Shown here piece by piece: positions 11,352 through 23,182 of a stretch of DNA of 64,000 nucleotides. Source of the stretch: Melanocharis versteri (lineage: Eukaryota; Chordata; Aves; Passeriformes; Melanocharitidae). The stretch is taken from positions 253,974 to 317,973 of the forward strand of contig VZTG01009145.1 of NCBI GenBank assembly GCA_013397845.1. Reading direction: 5' to 3'. Numbering within the stretch: the stretch's first letter is position 1; each line of letters starts with the position of its first letter. The translations under genes were made by a program, and so were the position numbers. Below the pieces are notes generated by a model. The model was not told where the DNA came from, did not search any database, and saw only the letters and a program-made list of their open reading frames with translations.

Positions 11352-11739
11352 GAGGAGGGGATTGACCCAGCTGCCTCCTGCTGAAGAGGCCGAGGGAGCA
11401 GAGGTGGAGGCTGAGGGGATGGTGGTGGGTGCTGCTACCAGGAGCAGCAGTGAGGCTTGGGGCAGGAGGGGAGGATGGGGATGCCAAGGGACCTTCCCGG
11501 GGGAAAGGCAGGTGCCAGAGGTGACCTGTCACAGCCAGGATGTGGGCAGGGAGAAGGGATGAACTCACCTTGCACGGGAAGACTCTGGCAGTCTGAGTGT
11601 GTTCGTGTTTGGCTGGAGACGTTCATGGTTGACTGGAATGCAGAGTTCCCCACGAGGGCTTTGCAAACAGCTGTGTGCAGATGTTAAAGAACAGACACAT
11701 CCCAGAAAACATCCTATTACACTCATGGTACCAAGATGA
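11352..11739. other. Intergenic, no gene recognised
   Basis: Unique DNA between the minisatellite and a CR1 copy. No feature seen. Confidence 0.6.
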
Positions 11740-12035
11740 GCCTTCCAGCAGGGCCTGCTGTGATAGGATGAGGGGTGATGGTTTTAAACTGAAAGAGGGG
11801 AGATTTAGGTAGGATATAAATGTTTTTTACCATGAGGGTGGTGAGGCCCTGGCACAGGTTGCCCAGAGAAGCTGTGGCTGCCCCTGGATCCCTGGAAGTG
11901 TCTGAGGCCAGGTTGGAGGGGGCTTGGAGCACCCTGGGACAGTGGGAGGTGTCCCTGCCCCTTGCAGGGAGGGGTGGAACTGGACGGGCTTTAAAGGTCC
12001 TTTCTACCCCAAACCTTTGTGTGGTTCTGTGATTC
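11740..12035 (+). mobile_element. CR1 LINE fragment (3' end)
   Basis: A longer CR1 3' copy. It includes the GATGGTTTTAAACTGAAAG and GGGGAGATTTAGGTAGG blocks upstream of GAGGCCCTGGCACAGG, and ends with CCTTTCTACCCCAAACC and a TTCTGTGATTC tail. Strand is +. Confidence 0.92.
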
Positions 12036-12341
12036 ACATCCTCACTCCATTGGCCTCTCATCTGGTTTCAAGGTCACTCAGATCACTTCCATGCCAGTGG
12101 AGGCTCCGTGTGAAGTCACCGAGCCACCGCCTCTCAGTGGCACCCCAGGGTGGCTTCTCCTTGTGGATCCTGTGGGGCACAAGCTCGTTGGAGTGGTGAG
12201 GGGGTGCTCGTGGTGGCACCCCTCAGTCACAGCCTGCAGGGGAATTCACGTGTCCATGAAGGACACGAATGTGCCTCCCTGGCCTCCCTAAGGAGCCATC
12301 CTTAGGAATAAAGGATCTCCTTGGGCTGGATCTCAGCCACA

Positions 12342-12425
12342 GGTTGTCAGAGAACCACAGAACATCCTGAGCTGGGAGGGACCAACTCGGTACAAGGATC
12401 AGCAAGTCCAGCTCCTTGATTATGG
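12342..12425 (-). mobile_element. CR1 LINE fragment (3' end, reverse)
   Basis: Reads as the reverse complement of a CR1 terminus: GAACCACAGAACATCCTGAGC, GGGAGGGACC, and CAAGGATCAGCAAGTCCAGCTCC (each cited only in part). The inner boundary is unclear. Confidence 0.7.
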
Positions 12426-13689
12426 TCATGGTGGCAAGTGGCACATCAACCTGTCACACACAGCAGAACCCGGCAGCGGGGGAGGGACAGCGGAGTTGTG
12501 CTGTGTCCAAAGGCACCCGGCAGCAGCTCCCTTGGAGATCCAGGGCTGCTGAAAACTGGAGCAAACGCTGGCCAATTTTATGCCATCATCTACCCAAGCT
12601 TTGAGTACGACAGGATTCGCTGGCAGGTTCTTGGAGAAAAACCAGGCAGGACGCTGTGAGTGCCACCAGGGCCACGGCAGTGACAGGTGCCACCGAGGAG
12701 AGGCTGGTGTTTGCCAGGGGGAGAACAAGTCACCTCCAGCCTCCAGTGACGGCACGAGGCCTCACAGCACCCCCTGCACTCAGGAGCTGCCTGCTCATCT
12801 CTGAAGCCCCCTCTAATTGGATGCATTTAAAGATGCTTCCTGAGCTGTCTGTGTCTCCAGCAGGACACACATCCCTAAAATGACACCGGCTAATTAAGGC
12901 CGTGGAAGCCCAAGGACTCTTCTGTGCCTTGTTTGTTATCCAGGAGCCTGAGGCAACGCTGAGGCCAGTAGGACCCTGACAGGCAGCTGGAGAAACCTGG
13001 TAATGACAGGGCCACCAAACCAGTCAGAGAGAAAGAGGCAGGAGAGCTCAGAAATCAGCAGTGACAATAACAACCGGCCACGCTGATGGTGCCGAGGCGC
13101 CTCCTGTGCCTGGGAGAGATGGGATCAATGAACCAGAGAGCTCCTCACCCTCGTCCAGGCACCTCCAGGCCAAGTGGGATGGAGGGTGGGGGAGGCAGTG
13201 GTGGGGCACTGGCGATGGAGTCTGCTGCTTGAAGGTCAAGAGACAAGTCTCTTATCAGACTGTTCTCCTGATTTCTGGGAAAACACAGCAGCACCCCTCC
13301 AGTTTGGCTGGAGAACTGTCCGGCTGCCCAGCTGCCCAGGATGATAACCTGCCAGGATGAAACCCCTTCCTGCTGGCCTTCAGGATCCAGAAACCAGGGC
13401 AGAAGGTTTAACATGCACAAGTGCAAGGCTGGACCTGAGAGAGCAGTTCATGAGAGGATATCACCTGCCTCCCTTGTCTGCAGTATCTCGTACTGCTGTT
13501 CTTCACCCTCTGCTTCTGCATTCTGGGACAAAACCCCTCCTGCAGCATCCTGGAGCCCGTTCCCACCTCCCTCACTCTGCACTGTTCACAGGCCATCCAG
13601 AGCTGCCTCTGCTGCTCTGTGGTGGGACACAGCCCAGAGCGAGGGTTGGCATCAGCTGCTCTTCACGAAACATTGCACCAGGCTTCCCA
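12426..13689. other. Intergenic, no gene recognised
   Basis: Unique DNA of moderate GC content with short overlapping frames and no recognisable domain. Confidence 0.6.
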
Positions 13690-13836
13690 GGGCAGTGGGG
13701 AGCCCCCATTGCCGGAGGGATTAAAAAGCCATGTAAATGTGGCACTTGGGGACATGATCAGTGCTGGGTTAATGGTGGAACTCAATGATCTCGGAGGGCT
13801 TTTCCAGCCTAAATGATTCTGTGATTCTACGAGATC
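13690..13836 (+). mobile_element. CR1 LINE fragment (older subfamily)
   Basis: Ends with the alternate CR1 terminus: GGTGGAACTCAATGATCTCG, then GGGCTTTTCCAGCCTAAATG and ATTCTGTGATTCTACG. Strand is +. Confidence 0.85.
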
Positions 13837-15499
13837 TCCTTTACAGGGTGTGTGTCCACTCCACTATTCCCTTTTCCCTGACACCACCATATCAGAGAGG
13901 AAAAGAGACGATTCACGTGTCTGCCATGGCTGCAGCACCTGAGCAAACACCAGGAGTGCAGCACCACACCAGGGGGAATGGTTAAGGGCCTGCTTGCCCC
14001 CTGGCCATGTTCTGGTGCCAGAGGAGCTGCTGAGGCGGTTCCAGATTTTGTTTTAAATTATTCTGAAACAAAACCAGAGAGAGGTGTCTGGAGAGGGCAT
14101 TCAGCCTTTCGAACAAGGTTTCCCCAGCAGCATCTCATGGTCAAGAGAATCCCATACAATTCCACGATTTTATGCTAGTCCTCCACCTTTTGAGCTTTAC
14201 ATCTCAGGTCTCCTTTATGCAGGTGATGGATGTGATGTGGCTGAGACAGTGACCTACCTGGAACAAAGGTACCTGCTAAGGACACCTGAGTGGGGTGACC
14301 TTGAAATAAAGGAGATGAACAAGGACCAAAGAACACCAAGGATCAGAACCAGCAGAGATCTCTTTTGCCATGAGGCCCATACATTCCTCATAATTAAAGA
14401 AAAAATCAGTTTTGGCTGTTAATAATGACTTTTTTCCCTGGCAATAAGGAAGTGAGAGGAAGTGGATGTGCTCAGCTGAAGAAGGGTCAGTGGTTGTGTC
14501 AGCTCTGCGTGTGAGTGCCGCGTTCCCAGAGTGGCTCTGGGGAGCCTGCAGCTCTCTGAGGGACCACGTTACATTTCGCCTTCCTTCTTCCAGTTACTTA
14601 TGATTCTCTGAACATCCAAAGACTGCAGTTTACATTATATGACAGAGCAAAAATGTCCTATGGGCAAGGGTCTAGGGAATCACACAAATAGCAATTTACT
14701 AATTTCATGCTGCCCGTAGAAATCCTAAAGGCCTGGGGGGCTGGGGATGGGATGAGAAGCTTTTCTCTTTTGGGGCAATTAGTTTCAATCCAGCCTTTCT
14801 AATGACTGGAGGTTCTTGCTCGCCTGAAGGCACTTCAGAGGATTGAAATAAAAGGGTCAGGGTCTCCACGTAGCTCAAGTCTCCAGATCATCAAACCCAC
14901 CTCTACAAGTTGGGCTGTCACGGGCCAAGTCAATGAGATTTCACCCTTTAGGATGGTGAAAAGATTTATAATAAAGGTGGAGAAGGTAGACAAAGGCGTG
15001 CAGAAGCCTCAGCTTTCCACACTTCCGTGGAAATTGTGGTCCTTGGTGAGATTACACAGAATTCTCCTGGCTTGGCTGCAGGGTGTCTACAATTAATTTT
15101 TGTCCAGTCTTGGCCAGAAACAACCAGACCCCACATCCCATTCCACAACCACAGCAACAGCGATTCACCCATCACAGGAGCAGGTTTCTGCCCTGAGCTG
15201 CTGCCCCCAGGGTTCTGAGCTCCCCTGGCCAGAGCCTCGGAGCTCAAGCCTCATGGAGCAGGACCCTGTTGCTCCCCCGGATTTTGCTGAGGAAGGCAAG
15301 CAGCAGGTCCCAGCCTCCTGTTTGTTTTGTTCCTATGGAGGTGACGTTCATGGGACATCGTTTGGAGTCTACGTTTTATCCCATGCCACTGATGGGTGAA
15401 CGTTTGCCTGAGTAAGGACATGGTAAGGACTCCAGGATCCTCAGAGAAGATTTGGAGTGTTTTGGGGGCTTGTCTGACGTGGGTGTGACCTGGGAATTT
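13837..15499. other. Intergenic, with an AT-rich stretch at 14,370-14,720
   Basis: No gene recognised. 14,370-14,720 is AT-rich and non-repetitive (TCATAATTAAAG, GCTGTTAATAATGAC, TTACATTATATGAC, CAATTTACTAATTTC) and may contain regulatory elements. Confidence 0.45.
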
Positions 15500-15606
15500 T
15501 GGCCAGGGAGCTGTTCCCATGTGATGCTGAGAGAAGACCCTTGGGAAAGGCAGTTGGAACTAGAAAACCTTTAAGGTCCCTTCCAACCCAAACTGTTCTA
15601 TGGTTT
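15500..15606 (+). mobile_element. CR1 LINE fragment (3' tail)
   Basis: Short diverged CR1 terminus, recognisable by AAGGTCCCTTCCAACCCAAAC followed by TGTTCTATGG (each cited in part). The 5' part is eroded. Confidence 0.75.
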
Positions 15607-16432
15607 GGTGAACCTTTTACAGAGAAGATCTGATATGGGACAGAAAGACTTTCTTTCCCTTGTCTCAACATCTCCCAGAGCAGCAGCTCTAGCTCCTCAC
15701 AAGTCCCAGCAGAAAAGGCCATTTTCTGGGGATCGTTTCAGCTGGGAGTGCCCCAGCACAGCACCTTTCCCCCAGGGAGCAGGAGTGACCACGTGTCTGC
15801 GGACACAGGACAATCCCACAGCCCATCACTCCCAGCTCCGTGGCTGCACTTTCACTGTGTTGGCTCCTGCAGATATTTTTCCTGTGGCCTTTCCAAGGGA
15901 CAGGGATGCTGCAGGGGTGCTCTGAGCAGCCCAGCTCAGCTCCAGTGGCAGCAAACCAGCCCCAGCTCAGGCTCGCAGCTGCAGAGAGCCGTTCCCATCT
16001 GTTGCTGTCCCCAGACGCTCTGCCCTCCCCCGCGCTGTCACAGCTCTGACACTGAGCTGAGGGCAAGAGGGAGGATCTCACCCACTGAGACGGGATTTTT
16101 GCTTCTTTTCCTTGCTGGGGTTGCTAGGAGGCTGAGCCGTGCCTTCAGCGAATGTGCTGACCGGCACGCTTGGCTCCTTACAGCTGGAAGCATTTTTCTT
16201 CTGGAGCCCTTGGCCCAGACAAAGCAGGTGGTTTGAATGAGAAGCGAAGAGCCACGGTCTGTTTGTGGGACACCGGGAGGGTTCTGAGCCAGGCTTGCAA
16301 GGAGCCCAGCTGTCCAGGACAGACCCGGGTTTTGGGGTCCGGTGGTTGGCACCAGGAGAGAAACATCCACCCAGGCAAAGCTGCTGCCCATCCCACGCTC
16401 CCAGGGACACAGATCCCGCTGGCTTTGCCTCA
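15607..16432. other. Intergenic, no gene recognised
   Basis: Unique DNA. The frames on both strands overlap and have no recognisable domain. Confidence 0.6.
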
Positions 16433-16455
16433 CCTCCTCCTCCTCCTCCTCCTCA
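16433..16455. repeat. (CCT)n microsatellite
   Basis: About seven uninterrupted CCT/CTC triplets. Confidence 0.85.
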
Positions 16456-16479
16456 CAGCCACTCTCGTCTTACCGCCTA

Positions 16480-16870
16480 TCCAGCCACAGAGGAGGCACC
16501 GCTGCGGGAAACACAAACCCGGGCGCGTCCCCCGCCCTCAGGGACCCCGTCCCAGCCCCACGCGCGGCGAGGAGCCGCGACCCTCCCGTCCAGCCCTGCC
16601 TCCCCCGCCGCGGCCGGCCCGGCTCCGCACGCCGCCGCTGCCCCCGTGCCCGTCAGCGCTGATGGGCCCTGACAGCGCTGCTCTTTTTCTCACGGCCCGC
16701 CGGGTGCTGCGAGCGGGGGCACCCGGCGCGGGGGAGGTCGCGTTGCAGCGAGCAGCTGTTCCCCGTCACATCGCGCCGCGCTGCCCGCGCCGACGGGACG
16801 TGGCTGTGGCAGCGCCGANNNNNNNNNNNNNNNNNNTCCCACCCGTCCGCGATCCACGCCCTGCAAAACT
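16480..16870. other. CpG-rich region interrupted by an assembly gap
   Basis: Very GC- and CpG-rich, with an 18-base N run inside. Short N runs in such places are common where GC-rich DNA sequenced poorly. It could be a CpG-island promoter, but no transcript feature was recognised. Confidence 0.4.
16819..16836. other. Assembly gap (18 N)
   Basis: Run of 18 undetermined bases. Any frame spanning it is unreliable. Confidence 0.99.
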
Positions 16871-19819
16871 CTCCTCTCTGCTCTTCACCTGCCACCTCCA
16901 GAGCTCCACCCAAGCACGCTGGGCCTTTTCTTTGCTATTCCTGGCTCGCCCAACCTACGGTCAGTTCTGGCCAGGAGCATTTTGCTGCTCAAGACGGAGG
17001 GTGCCCCGTGCTCCTCCACTTTGCATCCAAGCCCACTCCTTTCCCCTGTGGAGAGCAGCCAGCTTTGCAAAGCTGCTGGTGAGTGCAGCCTGGACGCAGT
17101 AGCCCCTCAAATGTGTGGGACACGAGCCCGGTGTCAGGAGCTACTCCTGCTCCTGCAGAAAGGAGGTAGAAGATGAGGGGTAGACATCCCTTTCAATCTG
17201 GATCCTGAACACAAATAAAGCAGAGCACTGGGACCCGTGCAGGTCCTGCAGCCCAGCGTGGCTGCCCAGCAGTGATGTCCACGCTGCTTCCCCGAGCACA
17301 GGCTCGCTCTCGTGGCCTTCCTTGGGCAGCAGAAGTTCCCATCCCTGGTGCTTGAAGGAGTTCTGCAGCCTCACTGCACAGCTTATCCATTTTTAACGAG
17401 CACACCTCATAAATACTTTGTAAAGCTCCTTCTAGCCAAAGTGCTTTTTTTGATTATTTTTTCTTCCCTGGCTGCTTGAAAGAGCTGCTCACCCTCCTGT
17501 TTCTCTCTGGTCTGCAGCTCCTGCTGTTGTCTTGCACACATTTGCTACTCCGAAGTCACAAGGCTCTGCCTCCAACACCTGTGGTGGGTCACAGTGAAGG
17601 ATCACAGTGCTCCCCTTCGCTCCCCACACCCTTCCCAGCACCCTGCAGACACCCTGGTGTCTTCACCGACCCTACTGAGCACTGGGCTCCTTCAGACCCT
17701 CACCCAGACCTTCCTCAGCATTTCCCTCCCACAGGGCCTCCTTCCCTGTTGTCCACCCTGGGCTCTGTGCAGGACTGGGAGAGCAGGACCTGCCCTCTTC
17801 CTTCCCCGTGGCTCTCACATCTTCCCAGCTGCCTCCAGCTCTGCCGTTTTCCAGTGGATTTCCATGTTAGTTTAAGAAGCAGGTGGGTGGTGGAGCAGGA
17901 GAAGATGACAACCCAAACACAACTTGCTGGAGCTGACTCCCTGCCTGGGAGATGTTCCCAAGCCAGGGCCTGGCTTGTTCAATGTGCAGCAGGTTATTTT
18001 TATCTTTCCCTCTTTCCTGAATCAATGTGCTGCACGGTACCAGACCAGCACTTCCAAGGCAACTGGCCACAGAGCTGTTCTGTCACTGGCCAAGCTTCAT
18101 CCTCTCCAAAAACGTGTCAGAGGAGCTGAAGGAAGCCAGTTTGTGTCAACTGACATGGGCTTGTCTCCAATTCCTTGTTATATGGCTCCAGCAACCCTTG
18201 ACTTCGGCAGGTGCTGGTGTCCAGCAAGCAGCCCAGCAGCACCTGCCAGCCCACCCCCATTCCCTGCTCCCAGCTCCTGCCTATCCTGGTTCTTCTCCCA
18301 GTTTAAGTGTAGTGCTGTGAGTGCAGCTTGCTGGGCGAGGCTCACATGGTCGTGCTGGCTGTCCCAGCCTTCAACCTCCCTGAGTGTTTGGCCCCATTTC
18401 AACTGAATTGGACAAAAGAGTCAAAATCTGAAAAGTGGTAAGGATTTTTGTGAAGCTGCTTGGGCCTAGCCCAGTAAAAGACCCACATTTCCAAGGAAAT
18501 GCTGCTGTGTGAAGTCACCAGGACCTCCTCAAAGCACCACCAGCGTGTGCATGGCCACCCAACCAGCACCAGGGCTCTAGGAGATCCTGCCTCAGGTCCT
18601 GCAGGCAGAGGATATGGCAGGGGGCAGGAATGGGAAGGTCTCATTAGAGCTGGGGAAGTGGGTGAATGCATTGCACCATGGGACAGAGAACACAAAAGTG
18701 AGGTGGGAAGAGATTGGGATGTAAACCCAGGAAAGCAGCTGCTCCCACCGTGGCTTTTCCCATAATTTAAAACCCCTTTTGCTGGCCTCTGAACCTGATT
18801 TCCTCTTCCCTGGGTGGTAAAAGCATCCCAGACGGGTTACAGGGGCTTTTGCAATTTTTCTCCAGCTGTTTTTATTCTTATTTTCCAGCTGTGAGAGCCT
18901 CACTCTTGCCCAGCACCTGTCTTCCGCAGGCTTTGGCACCCGCAGCCCGGGAAGGACTTTCCCAGGCAGGAAAGGGACACCTTCAGAGCCTTTTGTTGCT
19001 GTTCTCTCCCTGCTTGGTGTTAATGGCTCTTGAAGGCAGCCGGAGCCCATCAGGCAGCGCAGAGAAAGGCGAGCATCGAGCGGACACGGCCGCCCCCGGG
19101 CTGCGCGGGGTCGGCTCTGCTGCTGTGGCCGCCGGACGCGGCGGGGCCCGGGCGGGGCGGCAGCGGGGGCTGCGGGGGCTGCACGGGGCTCGGGTGTGTT
19201 TCTGCCTTGCTGCTGGCCGGGGACCCGCCTGCGGTGCTGTCGGCTGCGTGGTGGAGTTTTGGGAGGAGATCCCGCACCTGGCAGGTGCCAGACATCGCCG
19301 GGAAGCTGGGATTGGGGCGGAAGAGCAAGGGGCGCAGGCTTGAGTCTGCGGCTGGCAGGTGACACAGAGCTCCCCGGCTCGGATGGATGGAAGGGGTGAC
19401 AGAGGTGCAAGGCCCCATCTGGCTTCTCTCGTGGCTTTGAGATTGACAACCCCTGGAAGGAGCTGGACGTCAGCACATGGAATAGATCCCTGCGTGTGAC
19501 TCTGGGATCCAGCCAGGACACTTCTTGTGAGGAAGGGAGATGAGAGCCCTGCCTGGTTCCTTGTTAGAAAACCAAGCTGTGAGATCCAAACACGGAGAGG
19601 GAAGGCAAGGTGAAGGAAATGAGTTTTCGAAGGAGTCTGGGTATTTACTGTGCTGGTGAAAAGCACTTTCCCAAAAAAGCAAGTGTGGTGAGATCCACAG
19701 AGCAGGAGTGTGCCCATGACAGCTGTTCTTTGGTGCAAACAGTGGGAACATTCCAACAGGAAAACAGCAGGATCAGCTCTGTCTGCAGCTGGAGTCCTGC
19801 AGGCTGGTGGCTCCACAGG
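16871..19819. other. Intergenic, CpG-rich patch at 19,060-19,180
   Basis: No gene recognised. The open frame beginning at 17,476 (+) starts at a TTG and has no domain. The patch at 19,060-19,180 is CpG-dense and may be a small island. Confidence 0.5.
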
Positions 19820-20040
19820 ATCATGGAATGGTTTGGGTTGGAAAGCACCTCAAAGATCATCTCATCCTACCTCCTGCCATGGGCAGGGACACCTTCCACT
19901 ATCCCAGGGTGCTCCAAGCCCTGTCCAACCTGGCCTTGGGCATTTCCAGGGATCCAGGGGCAGCCACAGCTTCTCTGGGCACCCTGTGCCAGGGCCTCCC
20001 CACCCTAATAACTGATCTAACCCTGCCCTCCATCAGTTTA
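19820..20040 (-). mobile_element. CR1 LINE fragment (3' end, reverse)
   Basis: A well-preserved reverse-complement CR1 terminus starting ATCATGGAATGGTTTGGG and running through CTATCCCAGGGTGCTCC, CAGGGATCCAGGGGCAGCC and CTGTGCCAGGGCCTCCCC. Sense strand is minus. Confidence 0.92.
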
Positions 20041-21984
20041 AATCCCTCCCAGCTGCCAAGGAAATGGCCAGGCCACCAAAAACAGACCACAGCTCAGTCC
20101 TGGGAGAGTTTTGAGGAGGAAGGAAGAGAAAGCAGTGGAAAGACCTGCCAAGGGGAGCGTTATTGGTATGCAAGTCACATGTCCTCGTGAAATGCTGCCA
20201 ACCAAAGACCTGTGGCAACCAGGACATCTGTGAAAGCATTTTACAGTGATGAAACAGAAGATCAGATGGGTAAATACGCTCCCAATCTCTCTGTCCAGCC
20301 TCGTCTTTGAAAGACATGGCAAAAGTGATGATGCACCAGGTGAGCTGGATGGGGAAGGTGCTGACTGGGTCCTGTGCAAAGTCTCTCACAGCTCCTGTAC
20401 TCCTGGCGGGGTTTGGAGATCAATCCCTGAAAAGGAAAGCAAAGCCAGTTCCTCTCTCTGAGTCACTGAGCATTTCTTTACCCATCCTGTTACTTCATTT
20501 TCTGGGCAAGTACACATTCTCTGGTGGTCTCTGGTCTGGTTGCCTCGGTTTAAAATGAAATACCTCTGGGTACGTTTGATACAGGCACAAGATAGAGCAG
20601 CTTCACACTGACAGAATGGAGACTTTAGCTTTCCATTTTGTCTCACTCAGATCATTGTTTCAGCCACTTTGCTCCATTTGGCATCCCAGACACCTTGACC
20701 AGAGCAGTTCTTGCTTTGTTGAAATACTGGAATTACTTTCCCCTTGAATGCTGCTGTGCTCATTCTTCCCCTCTGTTCTTCAGGTTTCCACACCCAAATG
20801 GAGATGCCACTTGCCACTGTTTTGGAAGCCCCTCACAGATCAGCACATCTGTTCTTCGGAGCACCTTTGGAAGCCTCCTGAAGAGCAAGAGCCTCCGCTG
20901 CTCTGACCCAGCCTCCCTGTGCTTTGTCCCTCATGTGATCATTTGTTCATGTTCAAAACAAGCCCGGGCTGGGGACGAAGGGCTCAGCATCCCAGTGCCA
21001 GCAAGGCAATCAGAGAAGCTGCAGTTTTGATGGTATGGAGGAAGTCACTCTTTTAGAGCCTGATTCCCAAGGCTCTATTACCCATGACAGCTGATGCTGG
21101 GACTATATTTGCTTCTGCTCTCACCTTCCCACGGTTCTGGGATAATTTTGATTCCACAGCTTACTTTAACTCATCTGCCCTGGTTCCCAATGGTCCTTAT
21201 CTGGTTAAGAAATGCAGAATTAATCCTTCTATAAATTGTTTCACATTTTTAACACTTCCATCCCCTCTGTTCAGAAGCAGAGAACTCACCTCTGCCAGAC
21301 CCACGTGGCTTTTGGTAACTCAGTCACGGAACTTTCTGATTTACTCTTGTGTGCAGCTCTCCCTCCAACCACCCTGGGTGTTGGAAACCAGGTGGGTGTT
21401 GCCTGCATGTCTTTTCCATGTTTTCCCCGTGGAAGCACCTTTCACTGGTTTTGTTGGCTGACAGGTTCCTGTCTCCCTGTCTGGGAGGTTTTAGCTGTGT
21501 TCACTGCTCAGTTTGGCGCTAAGTGGTGTTATAAATAAGCAGTACTAGAGGGATTATCATTCAAATCCAATGGGAAGAGGGATATGTTGCTTATTCTGGG
21601 ACTCAAACTGTAATTAGCTCTGATAGCACAGAGTTTTTGGCATGAAAAATGGTTGAGATCACTGATCTTGAACACGACTCTCCCTTTTCCCAGCTGGTGG
21701 GTTCCTCTCCCAGCCCCCTCCTCGCTGCCCCACTGGCTGCACTCCTCCACTCCTGTGAGTATTCCCAGCCCCCTGCACGGGGCTGCCAACGTGGAAATGT
21801 CACTGCCTGTGCTCTGGGGACTTCCTCAGCAGCACCGTGGCTGAGAGGGAGATGTCCAGCTTTGTCCTAGCCGGTGCCAGGGATTTCATGCCTCCTTTGT
21901 TGGAAAGTTTTCCTTGCAACTCCAGTGAATTCAGGCGAAAAGAGAGCTTTGTCTTGCTGTAATTCCCAGCTCCAGATGCTAAAT
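20041..21984. other. Intergenic, no gene recognised
   Basis: Lower GC than the first 17 kb. 21,540-21,640 is an AT-rich stretch (GGATTATCATTCAAATCC, CAAACTGTAATTAGC) that could be regulatory. No exon was recognised. Confidence 0.5.
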
Positions 21985-22049
21985 GTTTGAAAGTACTGCA
22001 GTTGGTCTAGATGGTCACTGTTGGTCTCTTCCAACTGAGCTATTCTACC
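21985..22049 (+). mobile_element. CR1 tail fragment
   Basis: Diverged CR1 terminus recognisable by GGTCTAGATGGTCACTG, TTGGTCTCTTCCAACTG and TATTCTACC. It runs directly into a pentanucleotide repeat. Confidence 0.7.
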
Positions 22050-22085
22050 CTATCCCATCCCATCCCATCCCATCCCATCCCATTT
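22050..22085. repeat. (CATCC)n microsatellite at a CR1 tail
   Basis: About seven CCCAT/CATCC units directly after the CR1 tail. This is probably a microsatellite seeded by the tail. Confidence 0.9.
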
Positions 22086-22708
22086 CATTCAGCGCTGGAG
22101 AATGGACAAAGCCCTTCACAGTCGTTGCAGCAGCGCTCTGAGCCAGGAAATGCCCCCAGGTTTGAGGAGATGTTTGGCCCAGGCTTGGGATCTGGGGTGG
22201 GAACCTGGTATTTTATCATCACGGAACCCATACACGGGTGTTGGCCAAGTTTCCCCTCTGCAGTGGGTGTGTCCTGCTGAAAAATTTACGGCTGGAAAAT
22301 AAATTGTTCCTGTGGCCCCACCCATGACCAGAAACAACCCAGTTTACCATTGTCAACTGGAATTTTGAGTTTAGCTGAGACCATGAAGCAGAAATATCTA
22401 CAGAGAAAGACCCAGATCTTGACCTCCTGTGCACTTTCTTTTAATTCTGTCTTCCAACCTCCAAAGGAAGAAGGTAAGCCTCTCCCCCTCCCAAACAGCC
22501 CTGAAGGTGCCCACACACTGGTTTTGTCCAAGAATGAAGACTGGGCTTTCAGCTGCTGAAAGACTCAGGTTGTTGTTCACTCTGAGGGTTGAGCTGGTGA
22601 CAAGGTGCATGTGTCAACTGTAGCTGGTGGCCTGGAGCTTCCAGCTCCTTGGTCTCTGGGAATACATGGATAATACTCCAAGCAGCTTTCCATTGGAAAG
22701 GCTCCACT
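22086..22708. other. Intergenic, no gene recognised
   Basis: Unique DNA without recognisable coding or repeat features. Confidence 0.55.
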
Positions 22709-23182
22709 TTATGCATAATTTAGTAGGCGGCTCCTCAAAGTTGGTACAACAATTCCAAAGTTTTTCATGCCAATGGTAAATTTGTAGTAGAGGATCTCAA
22801 TAGGTGTTATTGGAAAAGCACCAAAAACACAGGCCAGGTGAGGGGATTGAACTTTTTGGGTGTCATCTGAAGGAGGAGTGATGGTTTGTAAGTACCAAGC
22901 TTTTTCCAGCCCAAGAAATCCCCTCTTCAAGCACATTTGAACGGGATGAGTGAAGAAAGTCAAGGGAAGAGGTGTCTTTTGTCTGTTAGCCATACAGACC
23001 TGCTTCAGGAGCACAGTAAAACAAATGCAGGTCCCGTGGCTGTGATGTCCCACAGCACCAAATTCAGCCAGGATGAAGAATTCAGTGTGATGGAAAGAAC
23101 AGGAGGGGAGAGGAAAAAAGGGGGAGGTGATATCCATCCGAGGAGAAGAGACAGGTTGTCCCACCACGTCCCCAGTGCCCAA
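22709..23182 (-). other. Unidentified open frame, doubtful
   Basis: A 157-codon frame on the minus strand in a stretch of only moderate GC, where long frames by chance are less common than elsewhere in this window. The C-terminal 80 residues are compositionally protein-like (hydrophobic and aromatic, e.g. TPIEILYYKF), while the N-terminal part is low in complexity. No splice sites, start context or domain was recognised. It may be a decayed gene or transposon fragment, or chance. Confidence 0.15.

Noticed and set aside
11029..11568. Open frames on both strands with a 14-residue repeated peptide
   Set aside because: They are by-products of the 42-base tandem repeat, whose unit length is a multiple of three; both strands are open for that reason.
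16170..17102. 310-codon + frame
   Set aside because: It spans an assembly gap and a triplet repeat, and the translation is low-complexity.
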